From: JBBATK01 sp044228685
GTDB taxonomy: Bacteria; Bacteroidota; Ignavibacteria; Kapaibacteriales; NICIL-2
Direction of reading: 5' to 3'
Length of the DNA stretch: 64,000 nucleotides
Assembly (NCBI GenBank): GCA_044228685.1
Contig: JBGAUL010000016.1
Coordinates: forward strand, 1 to 64,000
Made by a program: the position numbers and the translations under genes. This document shows positions 42,444 to 53,000 of this stretch, piece by piece (positions within the stretch are counted from its first letter, which is position 1; the number at the start of each line of letters is the position of its first letter). The notes beneath the pieces are model-generated. The model saw nothing but the letters and a program-made list of their open reading frames with translations. It did not search any database and was not told where the DNA came from.

Positions 42444-44129
42444 TTGCCTATTTTCGAAAGCGTTCATTTAACGCATTCTGGTATAACTCTTTGGAGAGTA
42501 ACGATTACGATCCCCAAACGCACATTCGTATTTCTGTGGTGTTCTGTCCTGTTCACCCTGTCTCTGTACTCTCAACCAAGCAACTTCATCCGACTGCCAA
42601 AGCTCAACATTGCTCCGGGCGGCTACGATACTGTTGGAGCCAAGAACTCTGTCAAGTTAGCAGAAGAAACGCAGGGTATTGTCGAAAAAGCAATTGATCC
42701 TCAACGCTATTTGGTTGGTCCGAATGATGTATTGACGATTGCAATCAATGCAGCACAACCACTGAGTTTCGACGTTTATGTATCTCCCGATGCAAAAGTT
42801 CTTGTTCCGGCTGTGCCGGCAGTGGATGTTCGCGGACTAACATTCGCCCAAGCACAAGACCGCATTATCGAAGCGGTAAAAGCCGTTTATAAGACGAAGA
42901 GCGTTGATGTGCTCTTGAAGAAAATCAAGCTCTTTAAAGTCAGCGTTTCCGGTGCTATTCGTAAACCGGCGGTTGTCCCTGCCTCCTCAGCTGACAGAGT
43001 ATCAGAAGTTATTGATCGCGCCGGTGGCTTCTTGTATAACGCTTCATTGCGACGTATTACCATTCAACGTGATGGTGCTGGTATCATCCCGGTTGATATT
43101 CTGCGATACTTTAGTTCCGGTGATGACCGTTACAACCCCTACGTACATTCCGGCGACAAAATTCTCGTGTCGTATACGACCGATGAGGATTGCGTGTGGA
43201 TTCAGGGAAATGTATACCAACCGGGACAGTACGAATTCATGCCCGGCGATTCCTTGTCGACCCTTCTTTTGTTTGCTCAGGGATTTACGCGAGTCAGCTT
43301 GCTTGATTCCATTGAAGTTGAGCGCTATGAAGAAGCCGGCACCCGTACTTATAGATTCTACATCAACACAAAAACAGGCGAAGGAAATATCCCATTAAAA
43401 TTGGGTGACAAAGTCTATGTGCGTCAGAAATCCGGAGTATTAACTCTGTGTGAAGTTGCGATTGACGGCGGCGTGGTGCATCCTGGTCGTTATAGTATTA
43501 ATGTCAATTCCGACCGACTGGCAGATTTGATTCGCCGCGCAGGTGGATACACCGATGATGCGCAGCCGGAAACCGGTCTTCTGTATCGTCGCAAAGACTT
43601 CACCTGGTACGATCGTGAATTGGATCGTCTGAGCAAGATGAAGCAAGAAGACATGAACGAAAGCGAAGTTCGATACTATCGAACCAAATCGTCGGAGAAC
43701 ATGGGCCTTGTATCGGTTGATTTTGAAAAGGTATTGATTTCATCGAATCCCGATGACAACCCGATCCTCGTCAACAAAGACTCGGTGTATATCCCCCACT
43801 CTACCAACTACGTCAATCTTATTGGTCGCGTTTCTAAACCAGGTCGTATTCCTTACGATAAAAAGTCTAACTTCTTGGATTATATCCGAAGAGCCGGTGG
43901 ATTTGGTTTGCACGCTGACGAAGAAGAAGTGTTAATTCAAAAAGTATCCGGAGAGTTGCACCGTGCACGCGATTTTGGTTATCGCTTGGATCCGGGCGAC
44001 AACATCCTCGTCCCAGAAAAGTCCGACGTTAAGTTTATTGACGTAGTCACAAAAGTATTGTCAATCACTGCACAGCTTGCAACGATCGTCGGTGTCGTCA
44101 TAGGTGTTGCATTTGCATATAAGAAATAG
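42444..44129 (+). CDS. Polysaccharide export protein with SLBB domains (Wza-like)
   Basis: The outer-membrane part of a capsule/exopolysaccharide exporter. After a signal peptide (KRTFVFLWCSVLFTLSLYS-Q) comes a Poly_export domain (YLVGPNDVLTIAIN...VSPDAKVLVPAVPAVDVRGL). Four SLBB-type beta-grasp units follow: KVSVSGAIRKPAVVP, VWIQGNVYQPGQYEF, VAIDGGVVHPGRYSI and VNLIGRVSKPGRIPY. A C-terminal hydrophobic helix ends the protein (AQLATIVGVVIGVAFAYKK). No lipobox Cys is seen. The start is uncertain: TTG 42444 is the longest, but a GGAG at 42493-42496 precedes an in-frame ATT at 42504 that would give a clean signal peptide. Wzz follows directly. Confidence 0.9.
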   Translation: MPIFESVHLTHSGITLWRVTITIPKRTFVFLWCSVLFTLSLYSQPSNFIRLPKLNIAPGGYDTVGAKNSVKLAEETQGIVEKAIDPQRYLVGPNDVLTIAINAAQPLSFDVYVSPDAKVLVPAVPAVDVRGLTFAQAQDRIIEAVKAVYKTKSVDVLLKKIKLFKVSVSGAIRKPAVVPASSADRVSEVIDRAGGFLYNASLRRITIQRDGAGIIPVDILRYFSSGDDRYNPYVHSGDKILVSYTTDEDCVWIQGNVYQPGQYEFMPGDSLSTLLLFAQGFTRVSLLDSIEVERYEEAGTRTYRFYINTKTGEGNIPLKLGDKVYVRQKSGVLTLCEVAIDGGVVHPGRYSINVNSDRLADLIRRAGGYTDDAQPETGLLYRRKDFTWYDRELDRLSKMKQEDMNESEVRYYRTKSSENMGLVSVDFEKVLISSNPDDNPILVNKDSVYIPHSTNYVNLIGRVSKPGRIPYDKKSNFLDYIRRAGGFGLHADEEEVLIQKVSGELHRARDFGYRLDPGDNILVPEKSDVKFIDVVTKVLSITAQLATIVGVVIGVAFAYKK

Positions 44130-44130
44130 C

Positions 44131-45330
44131 ATGAACGAGACCAACCCGACACCCGTGATGGTACCAATTCCGGTTTCGGAAACGATCCCCTTAGTTGAAT
44201 TGGTTTCTCAGCATCGTCGCTTTATACTTCTCTTCACCATCGTCTGCACACTCATCATTGGAGCGTACAGCATGGTAATGAAGCAGACCTACGTTGCGAA
44301 CGCTAAAATCCTTGCTACTGATACCAAGAATGGCGGCATCTCTTCGATGCTGAATAATATACCGACCTTCATTACCGGTGGCTCTTCTACGACGAGTCCG
44401 ACCATGAGTATGCTTGAAATCATCTCGTCGCGAACTAATGCCGAGTACATCTATAAGAACGCAGGTCTTGATTCGGTAGAACCATATCGTTCCCTTCCAC
44501 GTGATGAACAGGCGTCGATCATTCTCGAACAACTCAGTGCCGATACTAAGCGCAACAGTGGCATTATTCTCGTTGATGTAGCTGCACAAACTGGCTACTT
44601 TGCTGACGCAGCAGAACAAAAGCGCACTGCCGAGTTAGCCGCTCGTATTTGTAATACAGCCATCGAAGGATTGGATAAAGCAAACAGAGAAAAGAGCACC
44701 AGCACCGCTCGCAAGACCAGAATGTACATCGAGCGCGTGCTTGGCCAAAATCGCTTACGCATGGATTCACTGCAAAGCGTAATGGTCAGCTTCCAAAACG
44801 CCAACCACGTGTTTACACCTGAGAAGCAAGCCGACGCAATGGTTAGTAGCGCTGTTGCTATTGGTACAGAACTTTCGAAAGCCGAGACCGAACTTCGTCT
44901 GGCACGAGAGCAATACCAAAACAACACTCCGCTGATTAACGCTCTGGAGTCGAAAGTAACCGGTCTGCGTAGTCAGTTTAGTTCAGTTCAAAACGGCGGT
45001 TTGATTTCCGGCGATAAACTCTCTATCCCGGTCGGAGTTCTCCCAGATGTTTGGATGCGTTATCTCAACATGCTCCGCGACATTAAGATTCTTGAACAAG
45101 TGAACGCCTATTTGGAATCGCAACGCATGCAAGAAGCAATTCAAGAGGAGCGGGATGTTCCGACGATTCAGATTGTTGATTCTGCTATCGCACCTCTACG
45201 GCGCTCTGCTCCTTCACGTACCTGGATGGTATGTGTCACGATAGTGGTATCGAGTCTTCTTTCAGTCTTCCTCCTCATGTTTCGTCAGGCATTGATCATG
45301 AGAAAACAATCCACTGCTTCTGCCGCTTAA
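44131..45330 (+). CDS. Chain-length determinant (Wzz/GumC-like) protein
   Basis: An inner-membrane polysaccharide co-polymerase that controls the length of surface polysaccharide. 399 residues with two membrane helices (FILLFTIVCTLIIGAYSMV near the N-terminus and RTWMVCVTIVVSSLLSVFLLMF near the C-terminus). A periplasmic coiled-coil domain lies between them. The Wzz motif is IPLVELVSQHRRFILLF...VANAKILA. No tyrosine-kinase domain is fused. ATG 44131 begins 1 base after the stop of the SLBB gene, so the pair is co-translated. Confidence 0.92.
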   Translation: MNETNPTPVMVPIPVSETIPLVELVSQHRRFILLFTIVCTLIIGAYSMVMKQTYVANAKILATDTKNGGISSMLNNIPTFITGGSSTTSPTMSMLEIISSRTNAEYIYKNAGLDSVEPYRSLPRDEQASIILEQLSADTKRNSGIILVDVAAQTGYFADAAEQKRTAELAARICNTAIEGLDKANREKSTSTARKTRMYIERVLGQNRLRMDSLQSVMVSFQNANHVFTPEKQADAMVSSAVAIGTELSKAETELRLAREQYQNNTPLINALESKVTGLRSQFSSVQNGGLISGDKLSIPVGVLPDVWMRYLNMLRDIKILEQVNAYLESQRMQEAIQEERDVPTIQIVDSAIAPLRRSAPSRTWMVCVTIVVSSLLSVFLLMFRQALIMRKQSTASAA

Positions 45331-45459
45331 AAGTTTTTTTTAAATAATAGCAGAATCGAACTCTTGACTGTCATTGCGACGAGAGTATCTCCGTTGTGCA
45401 CGCGACACAGTTGGCGACATTAGAAGACATTGAAAGACGTGCTGCGACAGAGTATTACC

Positions 45460-46059
45460 TTAGCCCAGAAACTTATTCCGCACAACTTTTAGCTCGTTTG
45501 CCAGATACTGTAGCGCAGTGTGATCTGAACTCTCTGCGAGTGGAAGATAGCGTTCGCTAGTATCGCGAACGTATTTGATGGGATTACTTTTAAGGTCGAA
45601 GGCCAGACATCGGAAATTGTCGAGACGGGCTGCTAGACGAATGATACGACAATCGTCATTTGATTTCTTGAGTAGCTCTGCATGAGCTTGATCAACCTCG
45701 TCGTAGTTCTGCTCTTGCGCCTTGAGATCCTTCGTTAGAATCTCAACAACATAGCCTACGTAATCACCAAAATTGTACTCGATGATTTCCTTGGTGATTT
45801 CCTTAGAGTCCTCAAGCACATCGTGGAGCAAGACAGCGCAGATCAAATCTGCATCATAAAGCTTGAGCTCTTCAACGACGATCTTACAGACGCGTGTGCA
45901 GTGATAGAAGTACGGTGTGCCATCGCGACGTGACTGTTGCTCATGTACACTTCGAGCCATCTCATAGGCACTCATGATGCGCTGCAGATCAACAATACTC
46001 ACTTTGTCGTGAAGTATATACTCTAGTTCGCTCTGTGTGAGATGAGTTTGATTGTACAT
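45460..46059 (-). CDS. HD-domain protein, candidate small alarmone hydrolase
   Basis: A 199-residue single HD domain resembling the hydrolase half of Rel/SpoT. The metal and catalytic residues fall almost exactly at the RelSeq positions: His53 (YFYHCTRV), His79-Asp80 (LLHDVLED), Glu83-Asp84 and Asp147 (LAARLDNFRCL), with Arg44/45 before PYFYH. YVRDTSERYLPLAE matches the conserved end of the HD region. No synthetase, TGS or ACT domain is present. It probably hydrolyses (p)ppGpp, as MESH1-type enzymes do. It lies 15 bases behind a PhnD-like binding protein gene and is likely co-transcribed with it. Confidence 0.8.
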   Translation of the reverse strand: MYNQTHLTQSELEYILHDKVSIVDLQRIMSAYEMARSVHEQQSRRDGTPYFYHCTRVCKIVVEELKLYDADLICAVLLHDVLEDSKEITKEIIEYNFGDYVGYVVEILTKDLKAQEQNYDEVDQAHAELLKKSNDDCRIIRLAARLDNFRCLAFDLKSNPIKYVRDTSERYLPLAESSDHTALQYLANELKVVRNKFLG

Positions 46060-46074
46060 CCTAGCGTTTACTCG

Positions 46075-47010
46075 TCATTGTTTTTTTGATGCATCTGCAC
46101 CGGCTGTTCCAAAAGTACGAATCAAGGTGCGGAGTTTGTCGTAATCTGAGTCCTTCGCCGGAGCCAGTCCCTCAACACTATAAGTCGCCTTCAATACCGC
46201 ACTTCCCTCTTTGGTCGCTTGAAACTCCATAAGAGCATTCGTGATTTTCTCGCGCAGTTCGGGTGGAAAGGACTTACGAAAGACTACCGGATCATTAGGT
46301 ATATCGTCCGTCAGTGCCACAATCCGTACCGCGTCCAGCACATCCGGAAACTGCGGCAGAACTCTGATTCGAGCGTCAAGTATTTCGCCGGTTTTGGAAT
46401 CGGGCGGAGAGTAATAAGTGGCACCTGCATCAACCTGACCTTGGTAGACCATCGTTACAACGTTATCATGCTTTCCGGCGAAGACAGAGTCACTTAAGCG
46501 AATGTTGTGCTGGTGTAAAACCGCGCGAGGTAGTACGTAACCTGATGTCGACACCGCATCCACAAATGCAAAGGACTTTCCTTGCAGGTCCTCTACCGAA
46601 CGAATACCGCTTTCTTTACGCGCGATGATTTGTCCACGGTAAGTCTTCTCGCCATTTCTGCGCACAACCATCATTGCTGCTTCAGCTCCATACTTGTCGT
46701 GGGCTAAGACATAGCTAAAAGTATTGGTGATTGCCATGTCGACTCCCCCGCTGCCGAAGGACTCCACCACGACCACAAAACTGGCCGGTACGGAGGCACT
46801 GAAGCTCAAACCGGTCTTTTGTTCTAAGAAATGTACAAGTGCTTCCGCGCTGGTTGTGACCTTTGAAGCCTCAACACTAGGGGTCAACATGATGCGAATA
46901 GGGTTCGATTTCGAGCCAATTCGTTGAGAATCAGACTGAAAAAGCGGATTCAGCGTGAGTTTTAGGAGGATGAGCACCGTGAGTAGTGCATAGATCACGG
47001 CAACTTTCAT
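46075..47010 (-). CDS. PhnD-like phosphate/phosphonate-type periplasmic binding protein
   Basis: A 311-residue substrate-binding protein of the PhnD family. The N-terminal hydrophobic segment VAVIYALLTVLILLKLTLNPLF is a signal or membrane anchor. The domain shows IRIMLTPSVEASK, the ligand-loop region FGSGGVDMAITNTFSYVLA, and SFAFVDAVSTSGYVLPRAVL, typical of PhnD-like proteins. No ABC permease or ATPase genes are adjacent. The protein may feed a distant transporter or act as a sensor. The alarmone-hydrolase gene follows on the same strand. Confidence 0.85.
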   Translation of the reverse strand: MKVAVIYALLTVLILLKLTLNPLFQSDSQRIGSKSNPIRIMLTPSVEASKVTTSAEALVHFLEQKTGLSFSASVPASFVVVVESFGSGGVDMAITNTFSYVLAHDKYGAEAAMMVVRRNGEKTYRGQIIARKESGIRSVEDLQGKSFAFVDAVSTSGYVLPRAVLHQHNIRLSDSVFAGKHDNVVTMVYQGQVDAGATYYSPPDSKTGEILDARIRVLPQFPDVLDAVRIVALTDDIPNDPVVFRKSFPPELREKITNALMEFQATKEGSAVLKATYSVEGLAPAKDSDYDKLRTLIRTFGTAGADASKKQ

Positions 47011-47171
47011 GATGCAGAAGCTTCTTTGGTAGTTGTGGGTGCTTCGGTAATTTTGTGGACGTTTTTGCTGACGCGCCTCGCTGTCCTGAGTACCTCTCTT
47101 CTGCGCAAAGTTGCACAGCCACAGACGAACAACAAAATTTTTTCTTCCGTATCACGAAAGGATTGCAGTCA

Positions 47172-48422
47172 ATGAATATTCATGAGTATCAAGCCAAAGA
47201 ACTCCTCCGCTCTTATCACGTTCCCGTGCTCAATGGTCGCGCAGTTTTCAGCGCCGAAGAAGCCGGTTTCGTTGCACACAACGAGTTTGAAAAGAAAGGA
47301 GCCAAAGTTCTGGTTGTGAAGTCCCAGATCCATGCCGGTGGTCGCGGTAAAGGTGTCGTACACAATACGAAGACCCACGCTCCCATTCAGCTCTTTGGTA
47401 AGGATCTTCGTGGAGTAAACGTCGTTAAATCCGACGCCGAAGGTTCACTGGCTCACAAAGCCTATCTCATCGCCAAGGAAACATTGGGCAACACGCTGGT
47501 CACCATTCAAACCGGTGAGCAAGGTAAAGTAGTTCATCGCCTCTTTATTGAAGAAGGCGCTGCAATCAAGAAGGAATATTACTGCTCAATTCTCCTCGAC
47601 CGTGCGGTTTCACAAAACCTCATCATGGTCTCGACCGAAGGTGGCGTGGAAATCGAAAAGGTAGCTGAAGAAACACCGGAGCGTATTATCAAGGAACATG
47701 TTCAACCTGGTGTTGGACTCCAAGGTTACACAGCACGTCGTCTTGCATTTGGTCTGGGTCTCAGCGGCGCTGCTCTTAAGAGCTTTGTTGACTTCATCCA
47801 AAAGCTATACGCAGCGTACGAAGCGATGGATTGTTCCATGCTCGAAGTGAATCCACTCGTAGTTACCGAAGATGATAAGTTTATCGCACTTGATGCGAAG
47901 GTGAATTTTGACGACAACGCATTGTATCGTCATCCTGATTACGCGCAGCTTGCCGACGTTGACGAAGAAGATCCGCTTGAACACGAAGCCAACGCATACA
48001 ATCTCAACTACATCAAGCTCGACGGCAATGTTGGTTGTATGGTAAATGGCGCGGGCTTGGCGATGGCAACAATGGACATCATCCAATTAGCCGGCGGAAA
48101 ACCCGCGAACTTCTTGGACGTTGGGGGTGGAGCAAATGTAGATCGTATTGCAAATGCATTCCGCATCATGATGAGCGACACAAACGTGCGCGCCGTATTG
48201 ATCAACATTTTTGGTGGAATCGTTCGTTGCGATCGCGTTGCTAATGGTATCCTCAAAGCCCTTGAAAAGGTAAAGGTCAATGTTCCGTTGATCATCCGTT
48301 TGGATGGTACCAATGCAGTTGAAGCGCGTGAAATCTTGAAGAACTCAGGAATGCACTTCTTGCTTGCGGCTACAATGGATGATGCAGCAACGGCAGTAAC
48401 AAGGGCGCTTGCCGCTAAGTAA
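47172..48422 (+). CDS. sucC: Succinyl-CoA ligase (ADP/GDP-forming) subunit beta
   Basis: The TCA-cycle substrate-level phosphorylation enzyme, 416 residues. The ATP-grasp domain starts MNIHEYQAKELLRSYHVPVL, with the KSQIHAGGRGK signature. The C-terminal ligase domain has NGAGLAMATMDIIQLAGGKP and FLDVGGGANVDRI. The ATG at 47172 is fixed by the universally conserved N-terminus; a longer in-frame extension from 47055 is not supported. The alpha-subunit gene sucD is not adjacent; lpdA follows after a hairpin. Confidence 0.97.
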   Translation: MNIHEYQAKELLRSYHVPVLNGRAVFSAEEAGFVAHNEFEKKGAKVLVVKSQIHAGGRGKGVVHNTKTHAPIQLFGKDLRGVNVVKSDAEGSLAHKAYLIAKETLGNTLVTIQTGEQGKVVHRLFIEEGAAIKKEYYCSILLDRAVSQNLIMVSTEGGVEIEKVAEETPERIIKEHVQPGVGLQGYTARRLAFGLGLSGAALKSFVDFIQKLYAAYEAMDCSMLEVNPLVVTEDDKFIALDAKVNFDDNALYRHPDYAQLADVDEEDPLEHEANAYNLNYIKLDGNVGCMVNGAGLAMATMDIIQLAGGKPANFLDVGGGANVDRIANAFRIMMSDTNVRAVLINIFGGIVRCDRVANGILKALEKVKVNVPLIIRLDGTNAVEAREILKNSGMHFLLAATMDDAATAVTRALAAK

Positions 48423-48437
48423 TAGTTTTTGATACAG

Positions 48438-48487
48438 GCGGACGGATGCACTACATCTGAAGTGCTTTCCGTCCTCTTTGTTTTAAC
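48438..48487 (+). terminator. Probable terminator between sucC and lpdA
   Basis: GGACGGA..TGCACT pairs imperfectly with AGTGC.TTTCCGTCC, followed by a T-rich run (TCCTCTTTGTTTT). Confidence 0.5.
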
Positions 48488-48530
48488 CCTTTCCCTGTAG
48501 TATTCACTCGACAAACAAACCGGAGAATTT

Positions 48531-49934
48531 ATGGCTGAGCACAATTGTGATGTAGTAGTGGTTGGTTCTGGTCCTGGCGGATATGTAGCCGCCATCCGAG
48601 CTGCTCAATTAGGATTGTCAACCATCTGCGTCGAACGTGATCGACTTGGCGGTGTATGCCTCAATTGGGGCTGCATTCCTTCAAAGGCTCTGCTGAAAAG
48701 CGCTGAGTATAAGGTCTTCTTGGATCATGCCGGCGACTATGGCTTCGACCTTCCTCAAGTTGGCGTTGACTTCCCGAAGGTCATTTCGCGCTCCCGTGGC
48801 GTTGCTGACAAGATGAATGCCGGTGTGGGCTTCTTGTTCAAGAAGTACAAAGTCCAACAAGTAAAAGGCTCAGGCTTCATCCGCTCTGCAAATACCGTTG
48901 AAGTTCGTGATGCTGAAGGCAAGGTTACCGACACGATTACAAGTCGCAACGTGATCATCGCTACCGGTGCCCGAACCCGCATGATTCCAGGTATTGATGT
49001 TGATCGTCATCACATCCTCACCAGCACCGAAGCCATGATTCAGCAAAAGATTCCTGAAAGCCTCATCGTAATTGGCAGCGGCGCTATCGGTGTTGAGTTT
49101 GCTTACTTCTACAATTCGTTCGGCACTAAGGTTACCATTCTTGAAATGATGCCCAACATCGTCCCGGTTGAAGATGAAGAAGTTTCAAAGGAATTGGAGC
49201 GCAACTTCAAGAAGCAAGGCATGACCATCATGTGTAACACAAAGGTGTTGTCAGCAAAGACAGTAGATGATCACGTCGAGGTTGTCGTTGAAAAGAAAGA
49301 TGGAAGCCAACAAACTCTCACTGCATCAGTAGCACTCAACGCTGTTGGCGTGCAAGGCAACATTGAGAATATTGGTTTGGAAACATTAGGAGTAACTGTA
49401 GAGCGTGGCTGGATCAAGGTTGATCAGCATTGCCAAACAAACATCGCTGGCGTATATGCTATCGGCGACGTGGCTGGTCCGCCGTGGCTTGCTCACAAAG
49501 CATCTGCCGAAGGTATCATGTGTGCTGAGTTTATTGCCGGACACAACCCGCCGGGCGTCAACTATCGCAACATTCCCGGTTGTACTTATTGTCAGCCACA
49601 AGTTGCCAGCATCGGTCTCACCGAAAAGAAAGCAAAAGAAGCAGGCTACACCGTCAAGGTTGGCAAGTTCCCATTTACCGCCAATGGTAAGGCAACCGGT
49701 ACCGGTAAGAACGAAGGTTTCGTGAAGCTGGTGTTCGATGCACAGTATGGCGAATTGCTTGGTGCTCACATGATCGGTTCAGATGTGACAGAACTCGTTG
49801 CTGAATTGGGTCTAGCTCGCGAGCTCGATGCAACAGCACAAACGCTCATCAAGACGATCCACGCCCACCCAACCATGAGTGAAGCAGTCATGGAAGCTGC
49901 AGCTTTGGCCTATGGCGAGGCAGTGAACTTCTAG
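48531..49934 (+). CDS. lpdA: Dihydrolipoyl dehydrogenase
   Basis: E3 subunit of 2-oxoacid dehydrogenase complexes, oxidising dihydrolipoyl groups with NAD+. 467 residues. FAD motif VVGSGPGGYVAAIRAAQLG, redox disulphide CLNWGC, NAD motif VIGSGAIGVEFAYFYN, second FAD motif VYAIGDVAGPPWLAHKA, and the catalytic HAHPTMSEAVMEAA near the C-terminus. It follows sucC and ends at a strong terminator. Confidence 0.98.
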   Translation: MAEHNCDVVVVGSGPGGYVAAIRAAQLGLSTICVERDRLGGVCLNWGCIPSKALLKSAEYKVFLDHAGDYGFDLPQVGVDFPKVISRSRGVADKMNAGVGFLFKKYKVQQVKGSGFIRSANTVEVRDAEGKVTDTITSRNVIIATGARTRMIPGIDVDRHHILTSTEAMIQQKIPESLIVIGSGAIGVEFAYFYNSFGTKVTILEMMPNIVPVEDEEVSKELERNFKKQGMTIMCNTKVLSAKTVDDHVEVVVEKKDGSQQTLTASVALNAVGVQGNIENIGLETLGVTVERGWIKVDQHCQTNIAGVYAIGDVAGPPWLAHKASAEGIMCAEFIAGHNPPGVNYRNIPGCTYCQPQVASIGLTEKKAKEAGYTVKVGKFPFTANGKATGTGKNEGFVKLVFDAQYGELLGAHMIGSDVTELVAELGLARELDATAQTLIKTIHAHPTMSEAVMEAAALAYGEAVNF

Positions 49935-49964
49935 TAAAACACCTCCAAGAGCTTAACAGCTATG

Positions 49965-49997
49965 AAGCCGCAATGATGTTCATTGCGGCTTTTTTTT
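49965..49997 (+). terminator. Rho-independent terminator after lpdA
   Basis: A perfect 12-bp stem AAGCCGCAATGA / TCATTGCGGCTT with a 3-nt loop and a T-tail (49992-49997). Confidence 0.95.
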
Positions 49998-50077
49998 GCT
50001 CGATAGTCCTTCATCAGATTCAATATTTCTCGTATGTTGACAGCAGACATTTCTGCTTATCAATACCAGGAGTTGGT

Positions 50078-53000
50078 ATGAAAAATCTGACCGCGCTACT
50101 GTGCAGTAGCCTTCTTCTCTTTAGTTCACTTGGGGCAACCACTCCATCTCTCGGTACGAGATCTCAACGTTCGATTGGCAGCACTGAATTCAGCGCCACA
50201 CGAAGCATTGAACGACAAAGCCAACAGCCCTCAGTCTTTGCTCCGGCAAGCGCCCCGCAGATTCGAGGCATCGAACTCAAGACACTTACGAGTCAGCAAC
50301 ACGAGGCTTTACGCTCTTCAATGGCTGTGAGTGTGAAAGCAGAATATTGCTTCGAACCGAGCACTCAACGTTTGGTGTTTGCAAGTGGACAACGTCTGTC
50401 GACCGCCTTCAGCTTGCGCTCTGCCGATGAGATTCGCTCAGCAACCACGAGTTATCTCAGCAGTGTGGCACCTTTGCTTGGCATCGTTGATGCACAGAGC
50501 GAGCTGCGTGTGAGCGCAATTGACAAAGACGAGCTGGGCAAAACACACGTTCGCGTTCAACAGTATTGGAATGAAATTCCGGTATGGAATTCTGATGCAA
50601 TGCTGCACTTCAACGTTGCGGGTGAAGTCGATTGTTTTCAGGGTCGAGTATGCGCAACGCCTACAAACCTGACGAGTGGTCCATTTGTCACGCCATCCTT
50701 GGCAGCCGGCGAAGCACTTGATCATCTAGCTCGAAGTGTTGAGGTGCAGTCGATGAGTCCTTTGGCTCAGCAGCTCTTGGCCTATAGCGGACCTCAAACA
50801 GAAAAAGTTGTGTTCCCCGGTCGCAATGCATTTGATCAAAGTGTAATTACATGGCACGTAACCATCCGACCAAATCTCGTTCAACGCTTGGAGTATTTTA
50901 TTGACGCGCAGAGTGGCAAAGTTGTATTCCGTTTTAACAATACCTGCAGTGACGGACCGGCAACTGCGAACGCATCGGACCTTAAGAACAATTCAACAAC
51001 CGTCAACTCCTATAAGTTCCAGAGTAATTTCTATTTGATCGATGCTTCCCGGCCAATGTTCAGCGCCGCAGCATCAACATTTCCTAATGGAACTGTCGGC
51101 AGTATCTGGACAATTGACGCACATCGCACGGACCTAACGGACATCTTCAATATCACCGCGACCAATAACACTTGGTCGGATAAGGCTTCTGTTTCTGCCC
51201 ATACTAATTCAGCTATTACCTACGAATACTATCGCACAACTCATACTCGGAGTTCGATAGACGGAAGTGGTGGAACAATCATCTCGGTGATTCACGTTAC
51301 TGAAGGTGGTCAAGGCATGGACAATGCCTATTGGAACGGCAAGCTCATGGCTTACGGTGACGGAAACCAAGCATTCACGTCATTGGCTGCGGCTGTTGAT
51401 GTGGCTGCGCATGAGATGACACACGGAGTGACGGAAAACACTGCTGCGCTGGTGTACTTGAGTCAGTCCGGCGCAATTAACGAAAGCATGTCCGACGTTT
51501 TTGGCTGCTTTGTGGAACGCAAGAACTGGAAAATTGGCGAGGACGTTGTCCGCTTAACCTCCTTCCCCAGCGGCGCACTCCGCGACATGGAAAATCCACA
51601 CAACGGAGCTGCTAACGCTAATCAGAATGGCTGGCAACCGGCTCACATGAATGAGTACATGCAATTGCCCGAAACCCAAGATGGCGACAACGGCGGTGTG
51701 CACGTAAACAGCGGTATTCCAAATCGTGCTGCCTTTCTTGTGCAACAAGCAGTAGGAATGACGAAAGCGGAAAAGATCTACTACCGCACGCTCACAAAAT
51801 ACCTGACGAAGAATGCGCAGTTCATTGACCTTCGTCGTGCAGCCGTTCAATCCGCTCAAGACTTATTCAGCACTACAGAGATCAACGCTGTCAAGGCGGC
51901 ATTCGACGCAGTTGGAATTTTAGATGGCAATGCCACAAACACCAATCACGATCAAGATCCTGTGCTGGGAACAGAGTGGATATTGCTTCACAACACAGAC
52001 TTCAATGCCGATCCTAATAGTCTCTATATCGTAAAACCGGTCAATCCACAAAGCAGCGATTTTCATCCGATCTCAACGACTGAGCTAAATCGTCGTCCCA
52101 GTGTGGTTGACAACGGCTCATTTGCAGTATTTGTAGCCAAGGATCATACACTGCACGGCATAACTCTCGACTTCGCGAACGCCAAGGAAACTATCTTGAG
52201 TGCCGATCCGGTGTGGGAAAACGTTGCGGTTTCGCGCGACGGTAACAGAATGGCAGCTATATCAGCTCAGGCAGATTCATCGATATACATTTTTGATTTC
52301 GAAAAAACGCCAACGGCTGTTCAGCGATTTAAGCTGTACTCGCCAACAACTGCTCAAGGCATTCGTAATTTCAACATTCCCTTTGCCGATGCTCTAGAGT
52401 GGGATTACAGCGGTCGCTTCGTGGTATTCGATGCTTTGAATCGCATTGATAACGGTCAAGGTGACACGGTTGAATACTGGAACGTCGGAACCTTGCACGC
52501 ATTTGAACCAAAGGCAAAGAACTTCGCGGATGGTACCATCTTGAGTCTCTTTCCTTCACTGCCGGACGGCATCTCGCTTGGCAATCCAAGTTACTCGAAG
52601 AACTCACCTTCGGTGATTGCAATGGATTTGGAAGATGATAATAACAAGACCTATTCGGTTATTGCCGCAAACATTGAAACGAACGATGTGCAAGTATTGG
52701 TGAGTGGAAATGCTTCACTAGGATTTCCAAGTTATGGTCGATTGGATGACAAGCTGGCTTACACTAGTCTCGACAACTCCTCGAAGTCCATTGTGAATAT
52801 CTTACCACTTGCAAGCGATAGAATTCACACTGCCGGTGCAGCGACCTTTTTGGCTAGTGATGCGCAGTTCCCTGTCTTCTTTACCGTCGGACAAAGACCG
52901 GTTGATGTTCCGGAGACCACAATTCTCAACGACTTCAGCCTAGTACCGAACCCGGCAGATCTGGCTATCCGTTTCCATGTTCCGAATTATGCATCGTCTG

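Noticed and set aside
47055..47171. Upstream extension of sucC
   Set aside because: The conserved SucC N-terminus MNIHEYQAK begins at 47172.
49973..50077. Upstream extension of the M4 protease
   Set aside because: The extra codons lie inside the lpdA terminator; ATG 50078 has a ribosome-binding site and a signal peptide.
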